Shown: positions 32,221 to 42,700 of the stretch, in pieces | How the letters are laid out: each line of letters begins with the position of its first letter | Numbering within the stretch: the stretch's first letter is position 1 | Source of the DNA: Sulfidibacter corallicola | GTDB taxonomy: Bacteria; Acidobacteriota; Holophagae; Acanthopleuribacterales; Acanthopleuribacteraceae | Assembly (NCBI RefSeq): GCF_017498545.1 | Contig: NZ_CP071793.1 | Location: 1,364,001-1,428,000 of the forward strand | Length of the DNA stretch: 64,000 nt | Direction of reading: 5' to 3' | Position numbers and translations under genes: made by a program | The notes under the pieces: model-generated | The model's input: only the letters and a program-made list of their open reading frames with translations | What the model was told of the DNA's origin: nothing | The model's database searches: none

Positions 32221-34728
32221 ATGTCGGATGCATTTCAAACGCCCAAACGATCCATCAAACCCTCCTCTAACGGAACCCCATTGGCAACCTCTCAGGATAC
32301 CATCGGCCGCTACCACATTCGCGAGCTTCTCGGCCAAGGCAGCATGGGTGCGGTCTTGCTTGCCTTCGACCCCCATTTGCGGCGCGAAGTGGCCATCAAG
32401 ACCATCAACACCCGGCTGAGCAAGTATTCCAAGGATCCCCAGAATTTCCGAAACCGGTTCGAGGTGGAGTCCCAGGTCAACAGCCGCCTGAATCATCCCA
32501 ACATCGTCGGGATCTACGATTTCGGGGTCCACGAGGGCGATCCCTACCTGGTGATGGAATACATACCCGGTCGGCCGTTGGACCTGCTGTTTCCGGTCGC
32601 CACACGGATTCCCCTGTCCACGCGCTTCCTCTTGTTGGAGCAGATTGCCTCGGCGCTGGACCACGCCCACCAGCAGGGCGTCATCCATCGCGACATCAAG
32701 CCGGCCAACATCCTGATCACCGATCGGTTCGAAGCCAAAATCGTCGATTTCGGACTGGCCCGGCTCAAGGACTCGAACATCACGACCACGGGTGTCTTTC
32801 TGGGCACGCCCAGTTACGCCAGCCCGGAACAGATCGTCACGGGCAAGGTGAGCGCCAGTTCGGACCTGTTCGCCCTCGGTATCCTGACCTACCAACTGAT
32901 TTTCGGGCACCGGCCCTTTCCCGGCGAAAACATCAACTCGATCCTGTACCACCTGGTTCACAGCGAGCCGGACCTGAGCCTGGGCGAAGTCCCGCTCGAC
33001 TGCGATCTGCAGGCGCTGCACAGCACCTTCGCGAGAATTCTGGCCAAAGAGCCGGAGGAACGTTATTCGCGGGCCTTGGATTTTCTTCACGACCTGCGCC
33101 TGGCGATGGGCTCCGAAGTCGCCAAACGGGAACCGATCGCCGAATTGCTGACCGATTTTCTGCCGAAAGAGGCGGGGATCGACTCCGAGATTCCTCATAC
33201 CGCGGGATCCGACGGGGCCCATTCGACCATTACCCAAACGATTCACGTCGGTCGGCTGCCGGCCGATCGGCCCTGGTACCGCCGGCCTTGGGTCGGCCCG
33301 GTCAGCGCGGTGGGGGCCGCCCTGATCTTCTTCATCACCTCCTACATGATCACCCGTTCTGACAACGGCAAGCCGGAGGTCCCGGTGGCCGAGACCGTCG
33401 AATCGGCGCCGATCGGTATCCAGCCCGTCCCGCCCACGGGCCACCCCAGTGAAGACGGCTCGCTGTTCGCCGGCGAGGCCGTGGGCGACGGCGAAACGCC
33501 CGACGAAGAGACCGACACCGCCGCGGTCGAGGCCGCCGCGGCCGCCCTGCTGCTCGAGCGCGAGATCAACGCGGCTCAGTCCGAGTTCATGAAGCACATC
33601 AACGCGGGCAACGTGGCGGAGGCCGAGATCGCCTACCTCAAGCTCAAGACGCAGGGGGCGGAGGTCGAGACCCACAAGGCACTGATCCAGGCGCTCAAAT
33701 CCCTGAAGAAGAACCAGCGCCAGGACGATCAGGAAGCGGCGCGGAAGCTGACGTTGCAAATCACCTTCTCCGATGCGCAGAAGCGCCAGGACTACAAAAA
33801 GCTGGAGCGGCTGTTGGAGGAGTACCGGCGTGACTGGCCCGAGGACAAGGTCGTCATCGACACCTGGACCTCGGCGGTGGAGACGGTGCGCGAGGAGTGG
33901 ACCATCCAGACCGAGCGTTTCCAGGAGGACCTGGACTTCGCCCTGCGGACCCACGATCCCAAGAGCGCCACCCGCATTCTCCAGAGTCTGAGCGACATGG
34001 AGGCGGTCGACGAGCTCGAAAAGGAGCTGTACCGCCGCCGGATCGATCGGATCTACATCAACGGGGTCCAAATGGTGTTTCTGCGGGTCGAGCCGGGCAC
34101 CTTCATCATGGGGGATCCCTACGAGCCCGGCGACGCCCGGCTGCATCGGGTGACCGTGACCAAGCCCTTCTACCTGGGCGCCTTCGAGGTGACCCAGGCC
34201 CAGTGGACGGCGGTCATGGGCGAGCCGTCGCCGGCCAAGTTCGAAGCCGCGGTCCATCCCGTGGAGAACATTTCCCCGGAAGAGGTGCAGGCCTTCATCA
34301 ACGCGCTCAACAGCCGTGAGGGGACGACGCGCTACCGCCTGCCCACCGAGGCCGAGTGGGAATACGCCTGCCGCGCGGGCACCACGACCCTGTACTACAC
34401 CGGTCAGGAACTGGGCCCGGACCAGGCCAACTTCAAGGCCAGCGGTCACCGCAAACCGTTGCCGGTGGGCAGCTATCTCCCCAACCCCTGGGGTTTCTAC
34501 GACATGTACGGCAATGTCAGCGAGTGGTGCATGGACGTGTTCCGGCCCTACGGCGGCGAGGACCGCATCGACCCGATCGTGCTGGGTTCGGGGAACCGGG
34601 TCTTGCGCGGCGGTTACTACGAGAGTCCGGTGGCGGAGTGTTCCTCGGGTTCCCGCGCCGAGCGAACCCGTCGGGTGCGCCTGCGCACGGCCGGTTTCCG
34701 GCTACTGATGGAAGTGGACTCGGAGTGA
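32221..34728 (+). CDS. Ser/Thr protein kinase with C-terminal formylglycine-generating-enzyme-like domain
   Basis: An 835-residue membrane protein. Residues 25-290 form a Hanks-type kinase: glycine loop LGQGSMGAV, lysine in VAIKTI, catalytic HRDIKPANIL, KIVDFGLARL and the APE-like GTPSYASPEQ. A membrane segment (VGPVSAVGAALIFFITSYMI) lies near residue 365. An acidic, helical, probably coiled region spans 440-600. The C-terminus is a sulfatase-modifying-factor/FGE-like domain (MVFLRVEPGTFIMGD, YRLPTEAEWEYACRAG, GNVSEWCMD, RVLRGGYY). The kinase would be cytoplasmic and the FGE-like part periplasmic. In most such fusions the FGE-like domain binds ligands rather than oxidising cysteine. The ATG was chosen because TAAGG lies 6 bp before it. 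Confidence 0.9.
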   Translation: MSDAFQTPKRSIKPSSNGTPLATSQDTIGRYHIRELLGQGSMGAVLLAFDPHLRREVAIKTINTRLSKYSKDPQNFRNRFEVESQVNSRLNHPNIVGIYDFGVHEGDPYLVMEYIPGRPLDLLFPVATRIPLSTRFLLLEQIASALDHAHQQGVIHRDIKPANILITDRFEAKIVDFGLARLKDSNITTTGVFLGTPSYASPEQIVTGKVSASSDLFALGILTYQLIFGHRPFPGENINSILYHLVHSEPDLSLGEVPLDCDLQALHSTFARILAKEPEERYSRALDFLHDLRLAMGSEVAKREPIAELLTDFLPKEAGIDSEIPHTAGSDGAHSTITQTIHVGRLPADRPWYRRPWVGPVSAVGAALIFFITSYMITRSDNGKPEVPVAETVESAPIGIQPVPPTGHPSEDGSLFAGEAVGDGETPDEETDTAAVEAAAAALLLEREINAAQSEFMKHINAGNVAEAEIAYLKLKTQGAEVETHKALIQALKSLKKNQRQDDQEAARKLTLQITFSDAQKRQDYKKLERLLEEYRRDWPEDKVVIDTWTSAVETVREEWTIQTERFQEDLDFALRTHDPKSATRILQSLSDMEAVDELEKELYRRRIDRIYINGVQMVFLRVEPGTFIMGDPYEPGDARLHRVTVTKPFYLGAFEVTQAQWTAVMGEPSPAKFEAAVHPVENISPEEVQAFINALNSREGTTRYRLPTEAEWEYACRAGTTTLYYTGQELGPDQANFKASGHRKPLPVGSYLPNPWGFYDMYGNVSEWCMDVFRPYGGEDRIDPIVLGSGNRVLRGGYYESPVAECSSGSRAERTRRVRLRTAGFRLLMEVDSE

Positions 34729-35084
34729 TCCCGCGGTCAGGCGCACCCCTTTGAAGTGCCCGCATTTCGAGAGGGGCGTAGGGCCTGTAGGTTGGGCTGC
34801 CAGCCCGACCAATCGAAGCAACCCAAGCGACTACAACCAATTACGCCAAAGGGCGAAGCACAGAATTTCCCTCACGACCCCAATCCGAAGCCGAGTCCTT
34901 TGGAGTGCCCGCATTTCGAGAGGCCCGACGCCCCGCTCACGATGCGGGAACTCCGAGCATGGGTCACTTCGGCGAGGTCATCCGGCGGGCGCATCGCTGA
35001 ACTCGCCGTTGTCACCGGTTCCACGTTTCCCGCAGGAACGAGAGAGACCGCGTCGCGGTAACCGATGCGGCTTCGCGGCTTCGC
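34729..35084. repeat. REP-like elements in the intergenic space after the kinase gene
   Basis: 34751-34830 is a full copy of the family: GTGCCCGC, then GTAGG, then a hairpin (TTGGGCT 34792-34798 with AGCCCGA 34802-34808, loop GCC), then CCAATCGAAGCAACC. A second, partial copy starts at 34902 (GGAGTGCCCGCATTTCGAGAG) and ends in GATGCGGGAACTCC. This block separates the convergent kinase and NRPS genes. No gene is recognised here. Confidence 0.8.
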
Positions 35085-38000
35085 TCAGCTCGCCAAGCTC
35101 GCCATCTGACCCAGGTAGCGGATCAGGCTGGTCAGGTACGTCGCGATGCGGGCTTCGTCGAAGCGCCGCGTGGCGTACTCGAACCGCAGTTCCAGCCCCG
35201 AATCCAGTTCGTAGGCGAACAGGGTCAGATCGAACTTGGCGGTGTTCAAGGGCAACTCCGTGACCACCTCCACGCTCAAACCCTCCAAGCTCGCCCCACC
35301 ACCCTCGGTTTCCACGGTGCCCGCGAAGTTCTGGTAGGCGAAGCTGACGTTGAACAACGGCTGGCCGACCCCCGCTCGCGAAGGGTTCAGCTCGTCCACC
35401 AACAAGTCGAAGGGAAAGGCCGAATGGTCCAGGGCCTGCGTCAGCGATGCCGCCACCTCGGCCAAAAGGTCCTCCAGCGCGCCATCCAACGGAATCGTCG
35501 TCCGCACGAGGATCGGGTTCACGAAAAAGCCGATGACCCGATCGAGATCGGAATGGGCGCGGTTGGCGGCGGAAACGCCCACCGTCACCTCCTCGGTGCC
35601 GCACAACTGGGCCAGCAGGAGCTTGAAGGCGGCCAGCACCACCCCCGCGACCGAAACCTCGTGGCGCAGCGCCAGCCTGCCCAGCGCGGCGCGCACTTCG
35701 GCATCGATCTTCCCACTGACGGTGCCGCCACTGAATGCGCGGGCACCGGTCTGGCCGTCGCTGGGCAAAGCCATGAGTCTTGGCGCTTCGGGGAAGCGGG
35801 CACGCCAAAACGCGCGCTCCCGCTCGTACGAGCGGCCCTGCTGCCAAACGGCGTAATCGTGATATTGAACCCGCAATCGGGGTAGCGGCAGACGCTCGGC
35901 GTCACCCTCGCCGCGCTTGAAGAAGGCGTAGAGCGCGGCGCACTCCTGGAACAGCAGGTTCAGGGACCAGCCGTCGCCGATCAAGTGGTGCATGCACAGC
36001 ACCATGAGGCGCTCGCACGGTCGTTTCTCGATCACGCGGAGTCGCAGCAGGGTGGTGCGCTCCAGGTCGAACGCCGTTTCCGCCATTTCCCGAAAATGCT
36101 CGGTCAAGGCCGCCTCGCGTGCCGCCGCGTCGGTCGATTCGCCCAGCACACACTCCTCCAGCCAGGGCTGATCCTGGGCCAGAACCACCTGGCGCGGCTC
36201 TTCGCCGATGAAACGGAAGCGCGTGCGCAGGGCCGCGTGGCGCCGGTACAGTGCCTGCCAAGCCAAGCGAAAGGCATGGCTGTCGAACGCGCCCACCAGG
36301 CGGAAGGCGCCGACCATGTTGTTGCTGAAGGTGCCTTCGTCCGGATGGGTGCGCTGCGCCATGCAGTCGCGCAGCCACAGGTTGCGTTGGGCGTGGGAAA
36401 GGGGATATGACTCGGCGGGTGCCGCCACCGGAATCGGCGGCTGAGCCTTCGAACCATCGCGCCGCAGCACCCGTGCCTGGTCGGCGATGGTCGGCAACTG
36501 AAAGAACCGTTCGAGCGATAGCGCCATGCCGTGGTGTTCGCGGAGCCGTGCGATGATGCGCGTGGCCGTCAGGCTGTGGCCACCGATTTCGAAGAAATTG
36601 TCGGTGGCACCGAAAGCCTCGCTCCCCAAGACCGAAGACCAGATGGCAAAGAGGGTTCGCTCCATGTCGTTGCGGGGGACCGCCACCTCGGCCGCGGAGA
36701 CGGAGCGCTCGGGCCTCGGATCCGGTAGCGCCGACACATCCAATTTCCGGTTCGGCGTGAGCGGGAACCGAGTGAGGCGTACGAAGAACGAGGGCACCAT
36801 GTACCCGGGCACGCGTGCGGCCAAATGGGCGCGCAGAACGGCCGCATCGGGGGTTCGCTCCGCGAGGTAGTAGGCCGCCAGTGCCGGCCCGCCGGGAAGC
36901 TCCTTGATCACCACTCGGGCGTCTTGAATCTCGGACCGCTCCAGGAGGTGGGCGCGGATTTCGTCGGTTTCGATACGGAACCCGCGCAGTTTGACCTGGC
37001 CGTCGCCGCGCCCCTGGAACCGGACGCGTCCCGATTCGTCCCACGTGGCGCGATCGCCCGTTCGATAGCGCCGGGCCCCGGCCGGCCCGCGAGGATCGGG
37101 CACGAAGGCGGCCGCGGTCAGCGCGGGTCGGCGCCAGTAGCCGAGGGAAAGCCCCTCGCCCGAAATGTACAGGTCGCCAGCCAAACCGGGCGGCAGCGGC
37201 TCCAGGTGGCTGTCGAGAATAGCGAGCCGTTCGCCGGGAAAGGAGCCGCCGAGCGTGACGGGCTCGCCCGGTGCCAGCTCGGTACCGGCCGACCAGATGG
37301 TGGTTTCGGTGGGCCCGTAGAGGTTCCACAGGCCGAGATTGTTGGTGCTCAGGTTCGCGGCGAGATCCGCGGGCAACGCTTCACCGCCGCTGCAAACCTT
37401 CAGGTCGGCCTTTCCGGTCCAACCGGTATCGATCATCATGCGCCAGGTCGCCGGTGTCGCCTGCATGGCCGTGATCGCATGGGCTTCGAGCGCTTCCGCG
37501 AGCAGGCTGCCGTCGGCGGCGGTCCGGGCGTCCGCCACGACCAGGGTGGCCCCGTGGCCGAGCGGCAGGAACAGCTCCATGGCCGAAATGTCGAAGGACA
37601 GCGTGGTGACCGCCAAGAAGCGGTCGATCGGGCTCAGGTCGATCAGGGCGGCCTGGGCGCGCAGGGCGGCGGTCACGGCGCGATGGGGGACCAGCACGCC
37701 TTTGGGACGGCCCGTCGAGCCCGAGGTGTAGATCAGGTAGGCGGGCGTGTCCGGATCGGGGATCGGCAGCTCCCGCGCCGGTTCGGCCGGATCGGCGAGC
37801 AGTGTGGCGACATCCAGGCAACGGTGCCGACCCTCGTCCCAGCAGGATCGGGTGGCCCGTTCCGCCAGAATCAACCGCAGATTCGCGTCACGCGCCATGA
37901 AGCCGAGACGATGGGGCGGGAAGGCCGGATCCAGTGGCACGTAGGCCGCGCCGGCCGCGAGGACCCCCAGCAACGAAGGCAGCAGCAGCGGCCCGCGGGT

Positions 38001-39737
38001 GAGGCTGACGCCCACATGGTCTCCTGGCCGGACCCCCTGGGCGATCAGGTGATGCGCCACGTTGGTGGCTTGACGCTGGAGCTCCGCGTGGGTCAGGGTC
38101 TCGTCGCCCGCGACGACCGCGGGCCGATCGCCGAAGCGGGCGGCCGCGGCCTCGATCATGCCGCCGATGGTTTGGCAGGGCCCCGGTTCCGCCGGTTGGA
38201 TGAGCCGCGTCCATTCCGCGTCGGCCTCGGCCCAGCCCTCGCACACCAGGGTCCGTTCCTCGGCGCTCAACAGGCTCAACCGCGATATCGGGGTCTCGGG
38301 CGCGGCCAACATGCGCTTGATGAGATTGGCCAGAATGCGGGCGTAGCGCGCCATCGTGCCGGCACGGAACAGGTCGGTGGCGTACTCCAGGACCACTTCG
38401 ATGTGGCGCGAACCCTCCAGGAAGGAAAACTGCAGGTCTACCGGCGACGTGCGTCGGTCGAGGCCGTAGTCCTCCACCGAGAACGGCAGGTTGCGGGCGA
38501 AATCGGACTTGCGGGTGTGGCCGGAAAACAACTCACCCTCGTGACTGACATAGATGAATTCGACCTGATAAATCGGCATGCGGCTCATGTCGCGCGGCGG
38601 GTTCATGCGCTCCACCAGCTCGCGAAACGGCAATTCCTTGTTGGCGAAGGCACCGAGCACCGTCGCCCGGGTGCGCTCCAGAAGCGTGTTGAAATCGGGA
38701 TCGCCGTGCAGTTCGCCGCGGAACACGACGGTATTGAGCAGGTAGCCCATCAGGTTGCGGGTTTCCTCCATGTTGCGGTCGAAGGAGACCGGCGTGCCGA
38801 TCAGGATGTCGTCGGCTTCGCTGAGCCGGTGCAGGAAGGCGAAGGTCGCGGCCAGCAGGGCCACGAGCGAGGAGGCATCGACGCGGCGGCCGGCTTCGCG
38901 GACGGCGCGCAGTACGGTTTCGTCGAGCACGAAGTATTCGCGGGCACCCCGCTGGCTGGGCCGCGGCGGGCGGGCGAAGTCCCCCGGCAGCTCGAAGACG
39001 ATCGGGGCGCCCTCCAGTCGCTCGAGCCAGTAGGCGCGTTGCTGTTCGGCCTCCGCGCCGGTCAGCCAACGCTCGCGCCAAAGGGCCCAGTCGACGAACT
39101 GGATCGGCAGCGGCGAGAAGGGCGGCGGCTCCTGCTCGTAAAACGCCGCGTACAGCATGAACAGCTCGCGATGAAAGAGCTGGAACGTCCACCAGTCGGT
39201 GATGGTGTGGTGCAGTACCGCGATCAACACCCATTGATCGTCCGTAATGCGCAACAACGGCATGCGAAAGAGCGGGCCGTTCTCCAGGTCGAACGGCTCG
39301 CGAATCAGCCGGGTACCCTCTTCTTGGAGGGCCTTGTTGGGATGGGGGCGGTCGCGCAGGTCCAGCACCTCCAACGGCCCGTTCCATTGCTCGACCACTT
39401 CGATGTAGGGGCGGCCGTCGATGGCGGGCAGGCGCAGGCGAAGCGTTTCGTGGCGGGCGACGAGCGCGTCCAGGGCGCGGGCCAGCAATTCGAGATCGAG
39501 CATCCCGTGAAGGCGCAGGCCGCTGCCGATGTTGTAGGCCGAAGTCGCAGGGTCCATTTGATGAAAAAACCAGATCGCCGATTGGTCGACCGTCGCCGGC
39601 CAGGGACCGCTTCCCTCGCGCCGAGGGATGTTCGGTTTGGCGAGGGCCGCGGCCCGGCGCCGGCGCGTCAACTCCTTCTCCAACAGCGCCCGTTTCTCCG
39701 GTGAGAGCTGGGCGATTCGGCTTGCGATGTGTTCCAT
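35085..39737 (-). CDS. Non-ribosomal peptide synthetase, C-A-PCP-C
   Basis: A 1,550-residue megasynthetase. Condensation domain 1 (about 40-480; HHTITDWW near residue 178, where the usual DG is DW); adenylation domain (about 520-1000; YTSGSTGRPKG, NLYGPTETTIW, YRTGD, closing Lys in NRKLD); carrier domain (DNFFEIGGHSL, Ser near 1050); condensation domain 2 (about 1090-1530; intact HHLIGDGWS). The pocket residues read D-I-M-Q-V-S-L-I-W-K by comparison with GrsA, closest to glycine-type codes. There is no thioesterase, so the last condensation domain may release the product. The start MEHIASR follows GAGGAG; the LSPEKRALL N-terminus is a common docking-type sequence. It is the third and last gene of the operon, 55 bp after the PKS. 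Confidence 0.93.
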   Translation of the reverse strand: MEHIASRIAQLSPEKRALLEKELTRRRRAAALAKPNIPRREGSGPWPATVDQSAIWFFHQMDPATSAYNIGSGLRLHGMLDLELLARALDALVARHETLRLRLPAIDGRPYIEVVEQWNGPLEVLDLRDRPHPNKALQEEGTRLIREPFDLENGPLFRMPLLRITDDQWVLIAVLHHTITDWWTFQLFHRELFMLYAAFYEQEPPPFSPLPIQFVDWALWRERWLTGAEAEQQRAYWLERLEGAPIVFELPGDFARPPRPSQRGAREYFVLDETVLRAVREAGRRVDASSLVALLAATFAFLHRLSEADDILIGTPVSFDRNMEETRNLMGYLLNTVVFRGELHGDPDFNTLLERTRATVLGAFANKELPFRELVERMNPPRDMSRMPIYQVEFIYVSHEGELFSGHTRKSDFARNLPFSVEDYGLDRRTSPVDLQFSFLEGSRHIEVVLEYATDLFRAGTMARYARILANLIKRMLAAPETPISRLSLLSAEERTLVCEGWAEADAEWTRLIQPAEPGPCQTIGGMIEAAAARFGDRPAVVAGDETLTHAELQRQATNVAHHLIAQGVRPGDHVGVSLTRGPLLLPSLLGVLAAGAAYVPLDPAFPPHRLGFMARDANLRLILAERATRSCWDEGRHRCLDVATLLADPAEPARELPIPDPDTPAYLIYTSGSTGRPKGVLVPHRAVTAALRAQAALIDLSPIDRFLAVTTLSFDISAMELFLPLGHGATLVVADARTAADGSLLAEALEAHAITAMQATPATWRMMIDTGWTGKADLKVCSGGEALPADLAANLSTNNLGLWNLYGPTETTIWSAGTELAPGEPVTLGGSFPGERLAILDSHLEPLPPGLAGDLYISGEGLSLGYWRRPALTAAAFVPDPRGPAGARRYRTGDRATWDESGRVRFQGRGDGQVKLRGFRIETDEIRAHLLERSEIQDARVVIKELPGGPALAAYYLAERTPDAAVLRAHLAARVPGYMVPSFFVRLTRFPLTPNRKLDVSALPDPRPERSVSAAEVAVPRNDMERTLFAIWSSVLGSEAFGATDNFFEIGGHSLTATRIIARLREHHGMALSLERFFQLPTIADQARVLRRDGSKAQPPIPVAAPAESYPLSHAQRNLWLRDCMAQRTHPDEGTFSNNMVGAFRLVGAFDSHAFRLAWQALYRRHAALRTRFRFIGEEPRQVVLAQDQPWLEECVLGESTDAAAREAALTEHFREMAETAFDLERTTLLRLRVIEKRPCERLMVLCMHHLIGDGWSLNLLFQECAALYAFFKRGEGDAERLPLPRLRVQYHDYAVWQQGRSYERERAFWRARFPEAPRLMALPSDGQTGARAFSGGTVSGKIDAEVRAALGRLALRHEVSVAGVVLAAFKLLLAQLCGTEEVTVGVSAANRAHSDLDRVIGFFVNPILVRTTIPLDGALEDLLAEVAASLTQALDHSAFPFDLLVDELNPSRAGVGQPLFNVSFAYQNFAGTVETEGGGASLEGLSVEVVTELPLNTAKFDLTLFAYELDSGLELRFEYATRRFDEARIATYLTSLIRYLGQMASLAS

Positions 39738-39792
39738 GAAAAAAAACTCCTCGGATGAAGAAGCGTGACGATGGCCGCCACGGGTCGAGCGT

Positions 39793-42700
39793 TCAGTTGC
39801 CGGCGGTATGGTCGTCTTCGGCCAGGATGGCGGAGACCTCTTCCTCGGACATGCCCTCGATTTCCGACAGCAACGACTCCAGATCGGACTGTTCTTGCCC
39901 GTCCTGTGCCTCGGCGCCCAGGTGTTCGGCGAGGCGTTGCACGGTCGGCGCATCGAAGAGGGTCTGCAGCGTGATGTTGGCCGAGAGGAGGAGGTTCAAC
40001 TTGTCGATCAACTGGACCGCCAGCAGCGAGTGGCCGCCCAGTTCGAAGAAATTGTCGTCGATGCCGATGCCCTCGAAGCCCAGGAAGCGCTCCCAGGTTT
40101 CGGCGATCAGCCGCTGGGTGTCGTTCTGGGGTTCGCGGTAGGGCGTCTCCAGGGGTGGCCGCTTTTCGGTCTTGCCGTGCATCACGCTCCCGTTGATGAC
40201 GCCGAAATAGGAAAGCGTGAACTGATCCTGCTGGGCCAGGAGGCTTTGGTAGGGGCGCGTGGAGACGATGACGCGGGGCCGGCCGCTCTGAAGGACCTGC
40301 TTGAGGACCTGCCAACAGGCGTCCGGGTCGAGGCCGAAGAGGCGCCGTTTCTCGGAGAGCTGATCGGCGAGGGGCGAAGCCTGGGGTGCGGCCTCCGCTT
40401 CCAGCCAGGTGAAGGTGCTCCAGTCGATCACCACGTCCTGGGCCGGTTCCAAATCGCCCGCCGGCGGTGCCAGCGCATCGATCAGCCCGTAGCCCGCGGC
40501 CTTGTCCAATTGGCCGATGCCGCACGATTCGGCCTCGTTCTCCGTGAACCAGACCCGGCGCGAGACCGATTGGAACGCCGTGCGCACGGCCAGCACCTCG
40601 GTCACCTTGCGGGTCAGGCCGTTGGTCAGTTCTTCCAGGGAGCGTCCGCCGATGAGGGCGCTGGGCACGGGGCGATCGAGGTAGATCACCCCGCTGATCG
40701 AAATCCCCTCCGCGGTCAGCGGTGTCATGGCGCGGGCCAGGGCGGCGGCGTTGTCCGGCCGACAGGAAAGCAGTCGCGGAACCCAGCCTTGGTGCTCCAT
40801 GTCGCTGAGGCGCTGGAGGATGCGTCCCACGGTCTCGGCGTAGACCGGATCGCGCTTCCACTTCTCCCATTCCGAGCGTGGCGGGATGAAGGTGCGGTCG
40901 ATGATGATCGGGGTGCCCACGCCGCCGCTCATCATGCGCTCGGCCAGGTTCAATCCGAATTCCGTCAATCCGTTCACCAGGATCCAACTCGAACCGGACC
41001 GGAACGGCTGATCGTCGACGGGGAGCGGTTCCTCGATCGCGACGCTCTCGGGTTGCCACAGCAGCGCACCGCGCAGGGCTCTGCGCGGCTCGGCCGCATG
41101 GCCGATCACCGCGCTCAGGACCCGCGTCACGCCGAGTTCGTGCCGGGGTGACCAGGCGGGATCGAGGTCCAGGCACCCGCAGGTCAACTGCTCCAGCTCC
41201 TTGGGAATCACGCGGGCGAGGCCGTGGAACAAGCCCTGGTCCGGCCTCGGGCACGAGGCCCCGTCCGGGTTGTCCAGTCCCTGAGTCAGCAAGGTCAAGC
41301 GAAGGGGCGTCGATTCATGCCGCTCGTGAAGGGACGTCGCCAGCCGGATGACCCCCGCGTAGGTGCGTTTCAAAAAGCTCTCGATCGTTTCCCCGGACAA
41401 CTCCTCGGTCTCGTCGAGCAGCCAGCAAAAGAGTCCCTTGCGGGGGACCAGCTTTTCTTCCTCCAGGTGTTGCCACAGTTGGGTCCATGCCTGGGGGTCG
41501 TTGGGCGGCAGGCAGATGGCGGCATCCGCGTCCTGCGGCCGTTCCACTTCGAATCGGGGACCGCGATGCACCAGAACCGCGATGCCACCGGCGAGGTGAA
41601 TGCGTCTGGCGAGGGCCGCACCCCAGCCGCCGTCGTCGGCACAGATCAACCAGGGACCGGGATCGCTGCCCAGTTCCTCGGCATCGAGCGGCCGTTGGCG
41701 GCGCGGGATCTGGCGCCATCCTGGCTGGTAGAGCCATTGGTTTGGCGGGGCCTTGACGGTCAGCGAGCGGGATGTCTCGGCGATTGGGGTCTCGGGCTTC
41801 TCGTCCAGCGGGATGCCGTGCGGCGTTTCGCGCAGGGGATAGGGGGGCAGGGGCACGCGGTGGTGGGCATTCCCTTCGTGAAAGGCCTCCCAGTCGACGG
41901 CGGCTCCCGCGGCCCATGCCGTGGCCAGGGCCTGCAGTGGGCCGTGCCCGTCGTTGGGTGCCGTTTCGCGTGGCAGGGTGGCGATCGCGCAGCCCGTCCC
42001 GCCGAGGTGACGGGCCGCCAAGCGGGCCAATCCGTCGCCCGGCCCGACTTCGACGAAAACCGTGTTTTGGCGGCTGAGTCGGGCGAGCCCCTCCCGAAAC
42101 TTCACCGGTTCGCGGGTGTGGCGCGCCCAGATGGCGGGGTCACAGATTTGACCGGCATCGTGAAAGTCGCCGGTGAGGTTGCTGACGATGGGGATTTGCG
42201 GTGGGCGACGGCGCATGGCGGCAAAGCGCTGGGTCAAGGGTGCGAGCAGCGGCTCCATCACCGCCGAATGGAACCCGTTCGTCGCCGGCAAGCGCTTGAA
42301 GTGGATGGATTGCTTGCCGAGTTCCAATTCGAGTGCGGCGATCCCGGCACGCATCCCCGACACGCTGAACAGCGCCTCGCCGTTGTGGGCGGCGATCGAC
42401 ACCCGAGTGTCCTCCAACCCGTCGATCAGGTCGCGGAGCCGGCGTTCGTCACACCAGACCGCGGTCATGGTGCCGCCGAGCGCCAGGCATGCCTTGCCGC
42501 GCATGGCGACCAGGTCCAGCATGTCCTCGAAATCGAACACGCCGGCGAAGGTGGCCGCGGCGTATTCGCCCAGGCTGTGACCCATCAGCGCGTCGGGACG
42601 CAGGCCCCAGGCCCGCATCTGTTCGGCCATGGCGAGGCTCACCAGGAACACCGCGGGCTGCCACAGGTCGGCCTGGGCCAGACGCGTTCTCGTTTCCTCG

